NCBI RefSeq assembly: GCF_002078875.1
Contig: NC_034414.1
Coordinates: 22,932,616 to 22,996,615 of the forward strand
Length of the DNA: 64,000 nt
Direction of reading: 5' to 3'
Source of the DNA: Numida meleagris
Taxonomy: Eukaryota > Chordata > Aves > Galliformes > Numididae
Every line of letters starts with the position of its first letter. The stretch's first letter is position 1. Below, piece after piece: positions 1-12,098 of the stretch. The position numbers and the translations under genes were made by a program. The notes under the pieces are model-generated. The model saw only the letters and a program-made list of their open reading frames with translations, was not told the origin of the DNA and searched no databases.

Positions 1-1676
1 AACCATTTGCCACTCATGAAAAATTAACAGTCTAATCAGAAATAAAATGTCATTGCTTACATTGATTTTGACAAAAACACTTGTATCTTGCAAAATAAGG
101 TTTCAGTACATTCCACAGTGGTACTTTAAGTAGTCAGATAGTACATTTTTTTAGTTTACCTTTATTTCACATAACACTTTACTTTGATAAGCCTTCAGGG
201 TTTCCAGAGGAAGGTCTGGAATGCAATTTCAGTATTTTATCCAAGCTTTTAGGTTTGAAAGTAATTTGTTAAAATACTTGAGTGTTGTATTTTGAGTTTC
301 AGAGTACATATTTCCAACTACATTTCCATCTATCACATCACCTCCAACGAGTGTAGTAGATTCCTCATGGATGTCACCTTCCATAAGTCGAATCGTATAG
401 ATGATAGGTGCACACTAAAACAATTTGTCTGTTGTTGTTCTCAAATTTGGACAGATAAATCTAGAAATATACCAGTTTAAAACACTTTCTTCTCCCTAGT
501 GATCTTTTTATATTCATTAGACTTTTTTGTAGGTTTTGAAATACAACCACATGCTTATTTTCTGAGTCCACTTTTTTGAAGAGGCAGACAAAATCTCCCT
601 CATTACCCTCAGAATGGACCAGCTGTGTATGTTAATTCTCTTTTCTGGTCTTCTGAAGAAACGTTATCACCTTGGGAAAATAACTTATTTATTCTATATT
701 TGAATTACTTCATCAACAGAATGGAATATTTCATACTATAGAGAAGTGCTTGGAAGATGCAGCACTCAAATATTTTTATGGCGCCAGCATGAGAATGAAG
801 AGGTAGGCAGACAACTCTTCTTTCACTTTTTATATCAGTGCCTGTCAGAAGAGTTCAGGAATACAATTGATTGGAAAATTTTCAGCAGCATTTTGTTGAA
901 ATCTTTATTGGATACAAAATGTTTCAAATAAAGCATTTTGACTAGTGTGTTCAGCGTGGAAACACACCCTTGATTCCTAGCAGGCTGCTGACATCCCATT
1001 GTACACAATCCATATGCAGCAGGACTCAGCTTGACTTTTGAAGCTTTTTGAATATATTTGAATGTGTTGGAAGAACATTCCAGGGCCTGAAGCTTCAAGG
1101 CATGCAAACCAGCTGGAAGCAGAGCAGTAAATTATTTCCAAGATACCCAATTAAGAGTATGGATTTTAGAAGATCTATGGTCCTCCAGGAGGCAGGCAAC
1201 AGTCTGATGGTTGCTTTAGTGCTAGAGAAGCTGGGAGCTCCAGCCAATCATTCTACTGCAAAGGTGACAAAAAAAAAAAAAGACATCTTAAGTTGGAAAA
1301 AAACATTTTTTAGCATTTCTAAAAATGCATCCCCATTCCAAGCCCATATTCTGTATTGTAAGAAATAAATAATATTGCTTTCGGTCTTACATTAAAAGGG
1401 AATTCTGAATCTCTACGGTACTTTTCAGAATGCTGGATTATGTTAACTTCAGTCAAAGTGGGGCACTAAATCTGTAACTACTCTCTAATAGTTTAAAGTT
1501 CTTTTATATGAATATTAACTGCTGATGTCTGGCAATATGAGCTCACAAATGAACAACAATTGAACAACAATCTCATTTAGTTACGCAGTCATCTCCAGTG
1601 AGTGTTCCAGCACTGCTTTCTTATGAAGTATCAGAGGATTGTCATGACTTTATCCAACAAGCAGCCATCTCACTTG
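1..1676. other. Unannotated AT-rich non-coding sequence
   Basis: I see no gene, RNA gene or recognisable mobile element here. Open frames are at most about 106 codons, which is expected by chance at this base composition, and none shows a recognisable domain. The only local structure is a run of 13 A at 1269-1281. Confidence 0.6.
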
Positions 1677-2210
1677 AATCAAAGAATCGTAGGCGTTGGA
1701 AGGGACCTCAGGAGATCACCAAGTCCAACCTCTCTGCTACAGCAGGTTCCCTGCAGTAGCTTGCACAGGAAAGTGTCCAGGCAGGTTTTGAATATCTCCA
1801 GAGAAGGAGACTCCACAGCCTCTCTGGGCAGCCTGTTCCAGTGCTCTGTCAACCTCACAGTAAATAAGTTCTTCCTCACGTTCGTATGGAATGTCATATA
1901 TTTCAGTTTGTGCCCGTTGCCCCTTGTCCTGTCACTGGGCACCATTGAAAAGAGCCTGGCCCTGCCCTTTTGATATTTGACTCCCATTTGACTCCACCCA
2001 CTTGACTCCCACCCTTTAGATATTTTTAAGGATTGGTACTTTTAAACATCATTCTTCTCTTCTCCAGACTGAACAGTTCCAGGTCTGTCTTTTCTCAAGG
2101 GAGATGCTCCAGGCTCCAAACATCTTTGTCACTCTCTGCTGGACTCTATCCAGTAGTTCCCCATCTTTTTTGAACTGGGGAGCCCAGAACAGGACACAGT
2201 ATAGCACTTT
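1677..2210 (-). mobile_element. CR1 LINE, 5'-truncated 3' fragment
   Basis: A non-LTR retrotransposon remnant on the minus strand. The left edge is the CR1 3' end, with a decayed form of the AGAATC terminal motif. The minus-strand frame still reads like the C-terminus of the CR1 ORF2 protein: [13 protein letters not shown], then [20 protein letters not shown], then LRSLPTPTIL at the end. Further 5' (2100-2210) another minus-strand frame gives VLFWAPQFKKDGELLDRVQQ. Frameshifts separate the two parts. A short insertion at 1976-2013 carries three copies of a TTGACTCCC-like unit. This is a dead copy that lacks the endonuclease and most of the reverse transcriptase. The right boundary is approximate because similarity fades after about 2202. 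Confidence 0.9.
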
Positions 2211-4480
2211 ATTCCTTGTGTTTTTAAGAATGTTTTCCTCCCTGTGCAAGGGTTTGATTGACCTGCTCCTCTCAAGTCAATCTCAAAAAGAGAGGGGGAT
2301 GAGTAGAGTAAAACCTCTTAGGACATTAGGAAACATCAGTTGTTTCTTTAGCACTGTTGTTGAGTCTTCATCTGCAGAAATTGACTGGTACAATACAAAG
2401 CTCCTGTAACAGTGTTTAAATGCATTGCTGCTTGGCTGAGGTCAGAGAAAATCACACTGAGGGTAAGGCTGTGCATTTTGTTTATCCATATACAATCATT
2501 TCTGCTGATGTATTCTCTCTTCGACTTGCTTTCAGTGAACAGCCAAGCAGAGCTGAGGAAAATGTGTGCGTAACAGTTTTCAGTGTGAATCATGTTCTTA
2601 CCTTGTACTGATCTAAAAAGAATTTGTTTCAAGCCAGGAACAAGACATAGAAATGTGATTCTTTACATGGAATTTCTAAAATATTTTACAGTTCTTCTAC
2701 AGTTTAAAGTGTTTAATACTAAATTTAACTACTGCTGTTTCTTTTACAAGAATTCTGTAACTTCAGTCACAGTCTTTCCCCAAACAGCCAGCGAGTAGCC
2801 TTTGTATACTAGCACAGTCTGGTTACAAAATCTCTGTGCACCACATCATATAACTGTCTTTGTGAGTCAATACATCTTGTGCAGAATCTGCACTCATGTT
2901 AGTGAGCTGAACCATGAGAGCACTGTGAACGTTACACTGTGGTGATCTTATGCATCAAATATTGATAAATGGATGTAACTCAGCTTTACCTGAATTATTC
3001 AAAATCAACAGTCCAAAAGAGAGAACTAGGTAAACGAGATCTCTTTTCAAAGGACGCTTGAATTTCTTTTATAACTTAGGAAGATAAAGAAAGCAGCTTG
3101 ACACTCACTATTTCCATCCAACTCCCACCCTTCTTACCTCCAAATTAAGAATTAAGATTCCCACCCATCTTTCCATAGCTGTGTGATGTTAGACTTCTTA
3201 TTTCAAAAATTTTACCATATAACCTACAGAATAAAATATATATAGCATACAGCTATATATATAGTTCTCTCAAATCCTTTTTGTGTTCCTGAAGCACAGG
3301 AACTATCTTGTAAAGTAAGTTAAAGAGACAACAAATTTAAATTCTAATGAGATAATAAAAGCAAATGTTTCTCTTTAAATGGTGATTTCAAAAGCCAAAA
3401 AAATACTTCTTTCTTTTATTTGTTTTTTAAAAGTTTACCAAAGAAACTGTTGCCTCAACAGTATTAGTTAACAGTCCTATTAACCAGTAGGAAGCATAAC
3501 TGTTATGATGCTGAAGCTCCGAAATTCTTTAATAAATGTTTTGGAAAACCCCTAGATCACCCTGGCTGGATTTCCTTTAGGTTCATACCCTGTGCTAAAT
3601 TAAGTTTGAACTTTAAGAGGCTGTGAGCAGCCACTGCTGGGGGAGATAATGAAGTTTCTGTCCTAGGTGAATTGCCTAGTGTCTATTAAGAGGCCACTTT
3701 ATATCTTTGCTGTCATTAATACTTTCATGACATTTTTAGGATCCTAATTACCTTTCAGTCATCTAATCTTTTAAATTTGGTAGAAATCAGCCTGTGGGTT
3801 CTAAAGTCATTGGACATAGGCCCCTCACAGCTTGATAGCATAAGATTTTTTCTTCAGGAAAAAAAAAAGACTGAAAATCCTTCCTTCATGTCACTGTTTG
3901 AGGGAGCAGAATGTTGCCACCACACCCTGTAAGGTGTATTTATCACTAAAACAGAATACCTTGCAGTGACACACAGAGTTCAGCCCAGTTGAACAGTATC
4001 GAACTGCAGTTGACTATACAGACGTTAAAAGTGTTTTCTTTGCCTTAGTGGACAAGCAGATACCGCCAGACTCTCTCAGGAAATGCAAATGGTGTAGGCG
4101 GTGCCTCAGTAGCAGAGATAAACACACGTGTAGCGTATTAGTTCATCAGCAATAACCACAAAGTAGAAACAGGTGTTACAACAAACTTCAATTTGTGCTC
4201 AGTGAAATCAAAATTTTAGCTTGGAATAGGAACGTTGCAAAGTTCTTCTTCCCCTTTTTTGAGTTCTGTACAAAGGAAGCCTATGTGAGCACATCCTGGA
4301 GCATAAAACCGTGAGTTATTTTTTCATTACCTTCCTTTACCAAGCTTGTATGAGTGAGTAGCAATCCAATATGTAGCATGCAGGCTATGGATAATTCAGA
4401 GTGATTTTGTACTGAAAACTGCTTCTTGCCTCTCATGTGGTCCTATCAATTGCCTAGAAAAAAAAATAGTTTCAATCAGA
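2211..4480. other. Unannotated non-coding sequence
   Basis: No gene or recognisable mobile element is seen. Open frames are below 105 codons and carry no familiar motif. One AT-rich hairpin lies at about 3236-3263, with TATATATAGC-type arms around a short loop. Confidence 0.55.
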
Positions 4481-5019
4481 AAACTTGTCATGGTTTTGTG
4501 ATTTTCGGTTATTGGTATTCCACATCATAACATCATGTAGTGGACATACCTGGTTCTCAGAAGAGAAGGACTACTACAGTCCCCACGGTACTTTGCTCCT
4601 TTGTTACCATTTTCCAGCCGGAGGGAAAAGATAAAAGCTCACAGTATAAAAACTTGCAGATCACGAGACCTCGTCCCTTTTTCCGCCATCTCTCGTCTTG
4701 GCAGCACCTCGCTCTCCAGCCGTCTTATCGTCGGTAGTAGAGTAAGGCCTACCTTGATTTTGGGACATTCTCTCTCTCTGTATTGGATTTATCAGCTTAA
4801 ATTGTAATTATATTGTATTATAGTGTGTTGTTTTGCATTCCGATATTTTATTTAGTAAATTAGTTTGTTTCTCCTCAGATTGTTGCCGCTGTTCTTTGCT
4901 CTCAGGGCCATCTCCTTACTCTTTTCCCCTTTCCCCTTTTCCCGGGACGTGGGCCCTTGGGTCCCCCGTCCCCTTTGTCACGGAATCGGGCCTAACGCCC
5001 ATAAACCGTTGACAAAACT
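4481..5019 (+). mobile_element. Solo LTR of an avian endogenous retrovirus, with 5-bp target duplication
   Basis: The LTR itself is 4486-5014 (529 bp). It starts with TGTCATGG and ends with GTTGACA, so it has the retroviral TG...CA ends. It is bracketed by a perfect direct repeat AAACT at 4481-4485 and 5015-5019. That is the expected 5-bp target-site duplication and shows that one insertion was reduced to a solo LTR by LTR-LTR recombination. No gag, pol or env sequence remains. A TATAAAA box candidate lies at 4645-4651, following GATAAAAG at 4630-4637. A second copy of the family lies at 18592-19101 in the same orientation. A 5-bp duplication fits an ERVL-like (class III) element, but that family name is inferred. 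Short open frames inside it are shadows without an ATG-led, recognisable product. Confidence 0.9.
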
Positions 5020-6660
5020 GCTTCATAAAACGTTCCCTAGTTGGATTGTTATCCAATCAACTGTTACAAAGTCTAGGATAATCCTCAATAAACACATTAT
5101 GATTATGCTTAATATAGGGCAGTTGCCCTGTAGGTAAAATGCTTAGATGTTAGCTAAAATGCCTGAGTTTTTCCCTGGAAAGAAAAGAATAATGTGTAGC
5201 CAGTCTAATAGGAGCCCGAATGCTCTTGTTGTGTGCTTATATTGTAGCAATAGTTGAAAGTTCAAATAAAGATTATTGTTCCACTAATCACCATCCAGCT
5301 CCAAAATAAAGGAATGTCTCATGCCTGAAGATCATTGAGGTCTAACCATGAGATGAGAGAGTGAATTTGACTGTAATAGAAAGAGGGTTGAGGGGAAGAA
5401 TTTTCTACAAATTATACAATATACAAATACAACATATATTTGGTAATTATTAGCCTTCTAAGAAACACACAAAACTATGTCTGTGACCACCTCCAGCTTA
5501 GATGGAGGATGTTTGATTTTTTTGGTTTGTGCATACATGCATAAACTTATATTAAACTTATGAATAATGAAGTGTTTCTCCAAGAAAAAAGGGAGTATAG
5601 TTCTCTAGCAAAGGCTAACTTTTTCATCTCACTGTTGCTATCTACCCCCTAGGATAGAATGACTTAAAAAGAAATAAAAAATGCCCAGCGAGTAGTAGCG
5701 ATGACCCAGATCATTCATCATCTTCCCCTACTTACTATAAACACTTCAGAGCAGAAGCTGTTTTCTAATTCAACAGCAAAATTTCACTATGTCATGTGAA
5801 TTTAAGGTACAATTTAAGGTGAAGAGAAGCTAAGCTAAGGAAGAATATTGTTGAAGGATTTCTTATGATTGTGGTGTATCTTGCAGTTACTTTTCATGAC
5901 CTACCCGATCTTTCCCCAAGCCTACTGTGGTCCTAAGAAAGTCTAGCACAGGCAATTGTAGGCCAAGTCTTTAAAGAAGGGATGTTTGTCCTTAGAACTA
6001 TCTACATCTAAATATAGTTCATTAAAAAGTATGAAGTATCAGGAAATGTGTGACGCACTCTGACTTTCAAAAGATGAAGGAAACAGTCTCATAAGTGTTG
6101 TAAATGGATTTCTTTGCACAGCATTTTTAACGCAACCAATACAGGATTTATCCTGTCCTATTTTTGGAAATCTTTAAAGGTTAGTTTGTGGTTAAGAAAT
6201 TCAGCAGAAGCACTAGACAGCTATATATCTATCCGCAAACTCCACCTGTGACTGTGAGTGTTGAGCTGATTTATAAATGACACTGTATCCTGGCTTCTCT
6301 TTGGACATTTCTCCTTGCTGAACTGTGTGGTTCTAGCTAAAATGTGGATTCTGCTTTCCTGGCCTTGACTAGCAAGCTATCTGCAGCCGAATAGTTACAA
6401 TTTTAGGTGGCCTGCTGCCAAGCAAAAACATTGACTGGCTTGAGCTGGGGCTGGAACTTTAACAGAAGGGCAACTTCCTTAACAGGCATTTTAGAGAAAT
6501 TAGAAAGCTTGCACAGGAGAATGAAGAAAGTTCTAAAGGAATGGAAGGACTGACTACAGAAGAGAAGCTAAAAGGAGGCTACAGTTGATAATTTTCATAA
6601 CTCTGATTGTATCTTGCATGGTGTCTTAGAGTGAAAAATTATTTATTTTAGGAGTCTCAT
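5020..6660. other. Unannotated non-coding sequence
   Basis: No gene, RNA or mobile element is recognised. The sequence is AT-rich with only short chance frames. Confidence 0.55.
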
Positions 6661-6686
6661 TGAGAATATTCTCCAGAATATTCTCA
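6661..6686. repeat. Perfect 12-bp inverted repeat with 2-bp spacer
   Basis: The arms TGAGAATATTCT and AGAATATTCTCA are exact reverse complements separated by CC. Each arm contains GAATATTC, which has the GAAnnTTC form of a heat-shock element pair. The spacing between the two pairs is wider than in a canonical heat-shock element. No gene is visible nearby, so any regulatory role is speculative. Confidence 0.7.
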
Positions 6687-7079
6687 TTGTAGCTGTTGCA
6701 TCATTTTAAATTGATGAGAAGCTAAGCACCCAGGTCTGGAATTTTGGGGAGTGTGCTGTTTCTCCTGAAAAGGCTTTGGAAGAATAGCACTGCTACATGG
6801 ACACGGGCTGTCAGATTGCAGAGTTCTAGTTTTCAGGAGAGAGTACAAACGAGAATACCTGAATCTCAAAAGTCTGAACAGAAGTGCAGAGCTTGTGAGA
6901 TAGAGCTGGAATCTCGACATTCACAGTTCAGGGGCCTGAGATATCCAGAGAATAGAGATCTTTGCTGAAGTCTGATAAGCATCTCAGTAGGGTACTTGCC
7001 AGGGTTGTAGAAATTGTGTCGCTGGGTTTCATTTGCGCAATGCTGTTTGTTAACTTTGTTCTCCATAAGCAAGGATTGG

Positions 7080-7119
7080 TTTTTTTGTTTTTTTTTTGTT
7101 TTGTTTTGTTTTTTTTTTT
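7080..7119. repeat. Low-complexity T-rich tract
   Basis: The plus strand is T with scattered G, in the form TTTTG-type repeats ending in 11 T. Simple-sequence origin. Confidence 0.85.
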
Positions 7120-9547
7120 ACCGCTAAAGAAGCAAATATTCTGTTCACGTGTGTGCATAGAATGTGTTTTCTTGCAGTTTTGGTAATGGACGCGTGCTTA
7201 AAAAGTTGCTTCCTATGGCATCTTTATTGTATTTATATATAGGAATGGATTACAGAAGGTAAGCCTTCTGTAAAGACTGCAGTTACACATGCTGTCCCTC
7301 TTCTAGACTGAGCAGCCATTTCTATAGAATAGAGTCCTGACAGCAGCCTGATGCTGTAGCTCGTGTGCAAACTGTGATACTGAAGCATTTTCCTTTGTGT
7401 ACAGTTATTGACCAGCTCCATTTGCAACTAATTTAATAACTATTGTTATTAAAATTCATAGTCAGTAACCTTTCTTGTTCATCTGTAAGTAAAAAGATAT
7501 GAATATCTGAAGTGTAAGGTTATGTTCCTGGAATTTATGAATTCTCAGTCTTGCAAATAACTCACTGCAGACCTTCCAAAATACCCACTGATTTGGTTTG
7601 TTTGCTTTGTTTTTGTTTGTTTATCTAATTGTCTGTGTTTCTGGCTTATGAATTTATCTGAGGTACTTATACCTGAAAATTAAAACCACCGATCTGAAAT
7701 TTTCTTTATAGTTCATGGGTGTTTTGCACATGGAATGTAAAGATTAGTTTTGAATCTAATTGCTTATTACAATATAAGCAGCAGATTAACTGCTGTTGCT
7801 GTTATTGGTTCTGTGTGTAAGAATATGATATTCTTATTTTCATGAAATAAGCACTGGAGGAAAGAGATCGAGCTTTTATCTTGTTTCTTTGCCTCTGCAT
7901 GATTATTTGGGAAAGCTTTCTCTAAATCTCTGACATTGATGAGAACCATTTGAGAAGTTCCCCTTAGCCAAGCCAAGTCTGGGCTCACAAGCACAATTCC
8001 ATTATTTCAGCTGGATTTTATTACTGCAAGCAGCTTAACCAGCTGCAATAGCAGGAATGTTTAACCAGGAACAAGACAAACTTCCATAAGCTGCTTAATT
8101 CTGACTTGGGACTGTTCCTCCAAATCAATTGATATTTAAATAATTACTTCTCAGAATCTGTTGAGAAAAAGGATGTAAGAAGAAAATTAAAATCTAATGA
8201 AATGGGTAGAAAGCAGTGTCTGAGTAGACATATCTTAAACCTTAGCAAATTTTCAAAGGTTACATTATCCTTTTTGTCTCTGGAAATCTTTCTTTATACT
8301 TTTCTCCCCTCCTCTTGTACTCTTACCATTAGTTTTTAAGTAACAGGAGAAGGTTAAAAACTTGTAGTTCTGTCCCTCTCTATTTATCTTATATATCTGT
8401 ATTTAATTTATACATATTTTTTTCTTTTGTACATATGCACAATTTTTTAAATCTATATAAAGAAAACTTGATCCCTCATAATTTATTGTGTTACTCTGGC
8501 AGATTCAATGCCTTGAATAGGAGAAGAACATTATTGTTGCTTTTCCAAATCCAGGGATCTTTATTTTAGTGTTTGTAGCCAAATTTTATCATAACTGTCC
8601 TGCTTCCTCTAATTTGCTCTTTATAAACTGTGTAGCTGTTCTTTTCTTCACTACTCAAATGCAGGATTGCATTTCAAATGTGGTAGATGAAATAATTCTT
8701 GTTTAGTAGGAGCTAAGCTCTCTTCTCCACTTTATACTTTTATACTTCTCCAAATTTTATACTTCAGGTATAGTTTAAGTAAGGATATTTTAAATGCTAG
8801 CTTTGATGGAATTATAATGTTGGGGTTTATTATGTTATACTATTAATGTTGGGAATTACAATATTCAGGGAGCTGAATTACTGACATGGCAGGGAAGGGT
8901 ATGAAAATAGGACCTGCTGAGAGTACATATTTGTAATGTGAATATAAAAATACTTACAGAAATCAGTTTTGCTTTGTCTTAGGGATGAGCAGTTTATGTT
9001 TAAAGTTTATGTTTAAAGTATGCTTTGAAGGAAATGGAAGTGGGAGTATGGAAAATTACTTTTTGGGTTTGTTAGGTGTCTAGATTGAAGGCACTCACTG
9101 AAACTTATGAGATGGGAAATAAAGCTCTAAGCACTCTTGGGAGAGGAAAAGAGACAGAGGAGGGCTTTATGTTGTGGTCAGTGTGTTCAAAAGCATTTTT
9201 CTAAAGTGGAACAGTTAATCACTAAAACAACAAAAAGGAACACTGTCCGTATAGTATATCTAAGGAAGAGTGAAAACAGGTTAAGCATGTACAAAGCTAA
9301 ATGCATGCATGCTCGTGCTCTGCAAGTTTCTTGAATTTTTTTTTTCCTACATTTCATGAGATTTCCCAGTTCTATTGAGGTTTGTGTCTGGTCACCCTCA
9401 GCGGATCTCTTTCCCTGAGAATTTACCACTTCTTTCCTTGAATCCACGTAAACATTTTTGCATTCAGAACTTCCTGAAGTAGCATATTTCAGTCAGCCTA
9501 CTCTGCATATTTTTTTGTTTTGAAAAAGGTTCCCTCTGGCTCTGTTT
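7120..9547. other. Unannotated non-coding sequence with small simple repeats
   Basis: No gene is recognised. Simple repeats include a TTTG-rich patch at about 7590-7624 and an exact tandem duplication of a 13-bp unit, AGTTTATGTTTAA, at 8991-9016. Confidence 0.55.
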
Positions 9548-9720
9548 ACTGGACTTCTTTGAAAAGACCATCTGTCCTATTCACGCATTCCGTGTCACTC
9601 ATGATTTTGTAGACCTGGCACAACCCATACGAATCCCTGCCACGAGCTGAAGTGTTTTGCCTACCTTTGTTCCTCATCAGAAACTCCATGCTTTTGATCA
9701 TCCCTGTTGCCCTATCAGGA
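9548..9720 (-). mobile_element. Old CR1 LINE fragment, inverted segment
   Basis: Read on the minus strand, this encodes a decayed version of the late CR1 ORF2 region, including KIMSDTECVNRTDGLFK-like sequence. On the plus strand it shows the matching CATGATTTTGTAGACCT block. It abuts a plus-strand CR1 3' end starting about 10 bp to the right, and the two may be parts of one insertion. Divergence is high, so boundaries are approximate. Confidence 0.5.
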
Positions 9721-9730
9721 AAAATCTCTC

Positions 9731-9913
9731 TACTTTAAGGGTGGTCAACACTGGAACAGGCTTCCAGATGCCCCATGCCAGACAGTGTTCAAGAGGCATT
9801 TGGACAATACTTTTATCAATGTGCTTTAACTTTTGGTTAGCTCTGAAGTTGTCAGGCAGTCGGACTTTAAATCATTTGAGGATTCCTTCCAACTGAACCA
9901 TTCCATTCTATTC
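9731..9913 (+). mobile_element. CR1 LINE 3' end
   Basis: A plus-strand CR1 tail. It carries the block ACACTGGAACAGGCTTCCAG, then AAGAGGCATTTGGACAAT, then CTTCCAACTGAACCATTC, and ends with ATTCTATTCT-type terminal repeats. The reading frame is broken. Only the last part of ORF2 and the 3' end remain. Confidence 0.8.
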
Positions 9914-12098
9914 TGAATACTTTTGTTTTTTTCTGATAGCAGATCATTGTCAAGTCAAGACATTCAGCAATGCACAGTGCTCAAAGTACAGCAGATTTAT
10001 ATAGTGACACGATACTGTGTTCTCCTCTCCATTCTTTTCCTAATTCCAAATGCTTGCTCTTTTTGTGTGTTTGGTTTCGTTTGTTGTTTTTGTTTGTCTT
10101 GTTTTTTAACTGTTATTGAGAACGGAATTTGTGGAACCAACTATTGGTAATGTCCAGCTCAGATCCATTATTTCATGTATAAATCTAGGAATTGTTTTTT
10201 TTATTCATGCTCATTGCTTTATATTTATTTTTTGCTTTGTTTCACCTGCTATTTTATTGAGTAGTCTTGGAAGGTTCTACAGTAGCATTTCTCAGTCTAA
10301 TCTCATCCTTACTCCCTCGAACATACATTGTATCGCAAGAGAATATACACTGTATCACAGGGAAACATACTTGCCTTACCACATGCACCTTTTTCAACAG
10401 TTGAAACTCATTAGATTTCAGGACTTACTTCCCTCCATTGCAAGCACTCACCACTTACCCAAGCCCTCACCTCCTCCACCTCCAATATTTTAGCCAATTG
10501 TTTACCATTCCTGGAAATCCCCTCCTAATCCATTGCTGCTTAGCTTTCTTAGAAGTCTTTGGCATGGGAGTTTGTCAAAAAAACCTTTGAATATATAAAC
10601 TATTTTGCTATTTGTACTGGTTTCTTCAAATAATTTGAAGGGCAAGACTTCCTTGTGCAGGGTCTATGCTGTTATCTGTCTGATACACAGATGTAAGCAA
10701 GTTGTATTTTTGTAGTTGCCTTCTAATTCTATCTAATGGAAAATATTTTCTATTTCCTATTTGATTTTCAGCCTCTGACTTGTCATTTACATGACAAATG
10801 TTCATATTTGAATACCATGAATCATTATTCTAAACTGTACGTTCTTCCACACTCGTTTGCTTTTGGGTTTTTTTGTCACTCATCAATCTAAAGTTTCACT
10901 CACAATCTTTGTTTAACGTGCCAGCATCTCGGACCTCTTAAAGCTCAGGTGAAGTCTGCCCATCTTGTGCAGACTTTTTCCAGATGTGTACCTAATATTT
11001 TTACAAGTCAAAGAAAATAGAATTTTGGAGTTTTGTATTTGAGGTATCACAATCTATATCAAATAGGCATGTCCTGGAAAAAGTCACAATCTAATCAGAG
11101 ACTTTCAGAAGAGATGTTTTCTGCAGTGTTAGGAAGAAACAAGCTCTTGTCACAGTTGAAAACATTTGAAATTAAAGATTATGTTTAATGTTTTGCTGAA
11201 GAGTTCTCATACTGCAAAACACCTTCAATTCTATCATTTGTGTGGGGAGAGCACTGGATCTCATTTTCTGTAAAATAGGGTTACTATCTACCAACAAAAT
11301 CTTCCAACTTTTGCTTTTGAATATTCAAAATATTAATGAATGTGTTGAGCTGGTGATAGGGTTAGTAATGCATTGCAAAAAGGTTAAAATCTCATATAGT
11401 CCTGCTCCCTTCATATAGTGCTTATGGAGAAGGCTGTATTATAGGTAATTTAGATAATCCACAGGGTAACTAAAGCAGTGACTGTGAAGGAGAATGTGGC
11501 ATGGCATCCCCCTAGGCCACGGAGCACTCCATTAGCTGCAATAGCTCTTAACTGCTCTTTAGTGGGCAGCTAGCAGAAAATAATTGCTTCAGTCAATTGA
11601 GAATCTTACTCTGTATTATTAATGTTTCCACTCTGGGGTGAAGAATAGGATAAACTAACCCTATTTCTTCCTGGGGAAGAAAAGTTAAGGTGAAAGGAAG
11701 AGGAGGAAAAGGTCTTTTTAACAAGGTTTCTTTAGTAGGTGGGGTGCCTTGATTGGGTTAGGATTTTATTGTGGGTTGGAAGGTGATTAGTGTTCCTGGT
11801 AGGTTCAAGTAGTAAGTAGAACACCTGTAGCTTATTCTGGACACAGCATTTTCTGCTGTCCACAAGTGCCTTCTTGATCAAGATGATAATCCCTGGTTTG
11901 CAGGAACTCAGAGATATATGGAAAGTAGAAAGTAACAGAAGATCATTTTGTAAAGGGGCACTTTAAACCCTGGAAGCTAGCTGAGTTCACCATACCATAC
12001 TGATATCTTCTAGAGGGATGAGAACATAGATTGTGTATGCGAGGAAATGATGGGATTATCAGGGTAGGTTCCCAATGAAGAAATCTGAACATGGCACG
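9914..12098. other. Unannotated non-coding sequence
   Basis: No gene or mobile element is recognised. A 125-codon open frame at 10116-10493 starts with TTG, is hydrophobic and proline-rich at its end, and fits chance. A degenerate 22-bp tandem repeat lies at 10321-10370. Confidence 0.55.

Noticed and set aside
4865..5137. Signal-peptide-like leucine- and phenylalanine-rich frame shared by both LTR copies
   Set aside because: It starts with TTG, overlaps the identical 129-bp LTR block and diverges immediately after it. Sharing is explained by LTR homology, not by a protein.
10116..10493. 125-codon plus-strand frame with a hydrophobic start and proline-rich end
   Set aside because: It starts with TTG, matches no family I know, and its length is within chance expectation.
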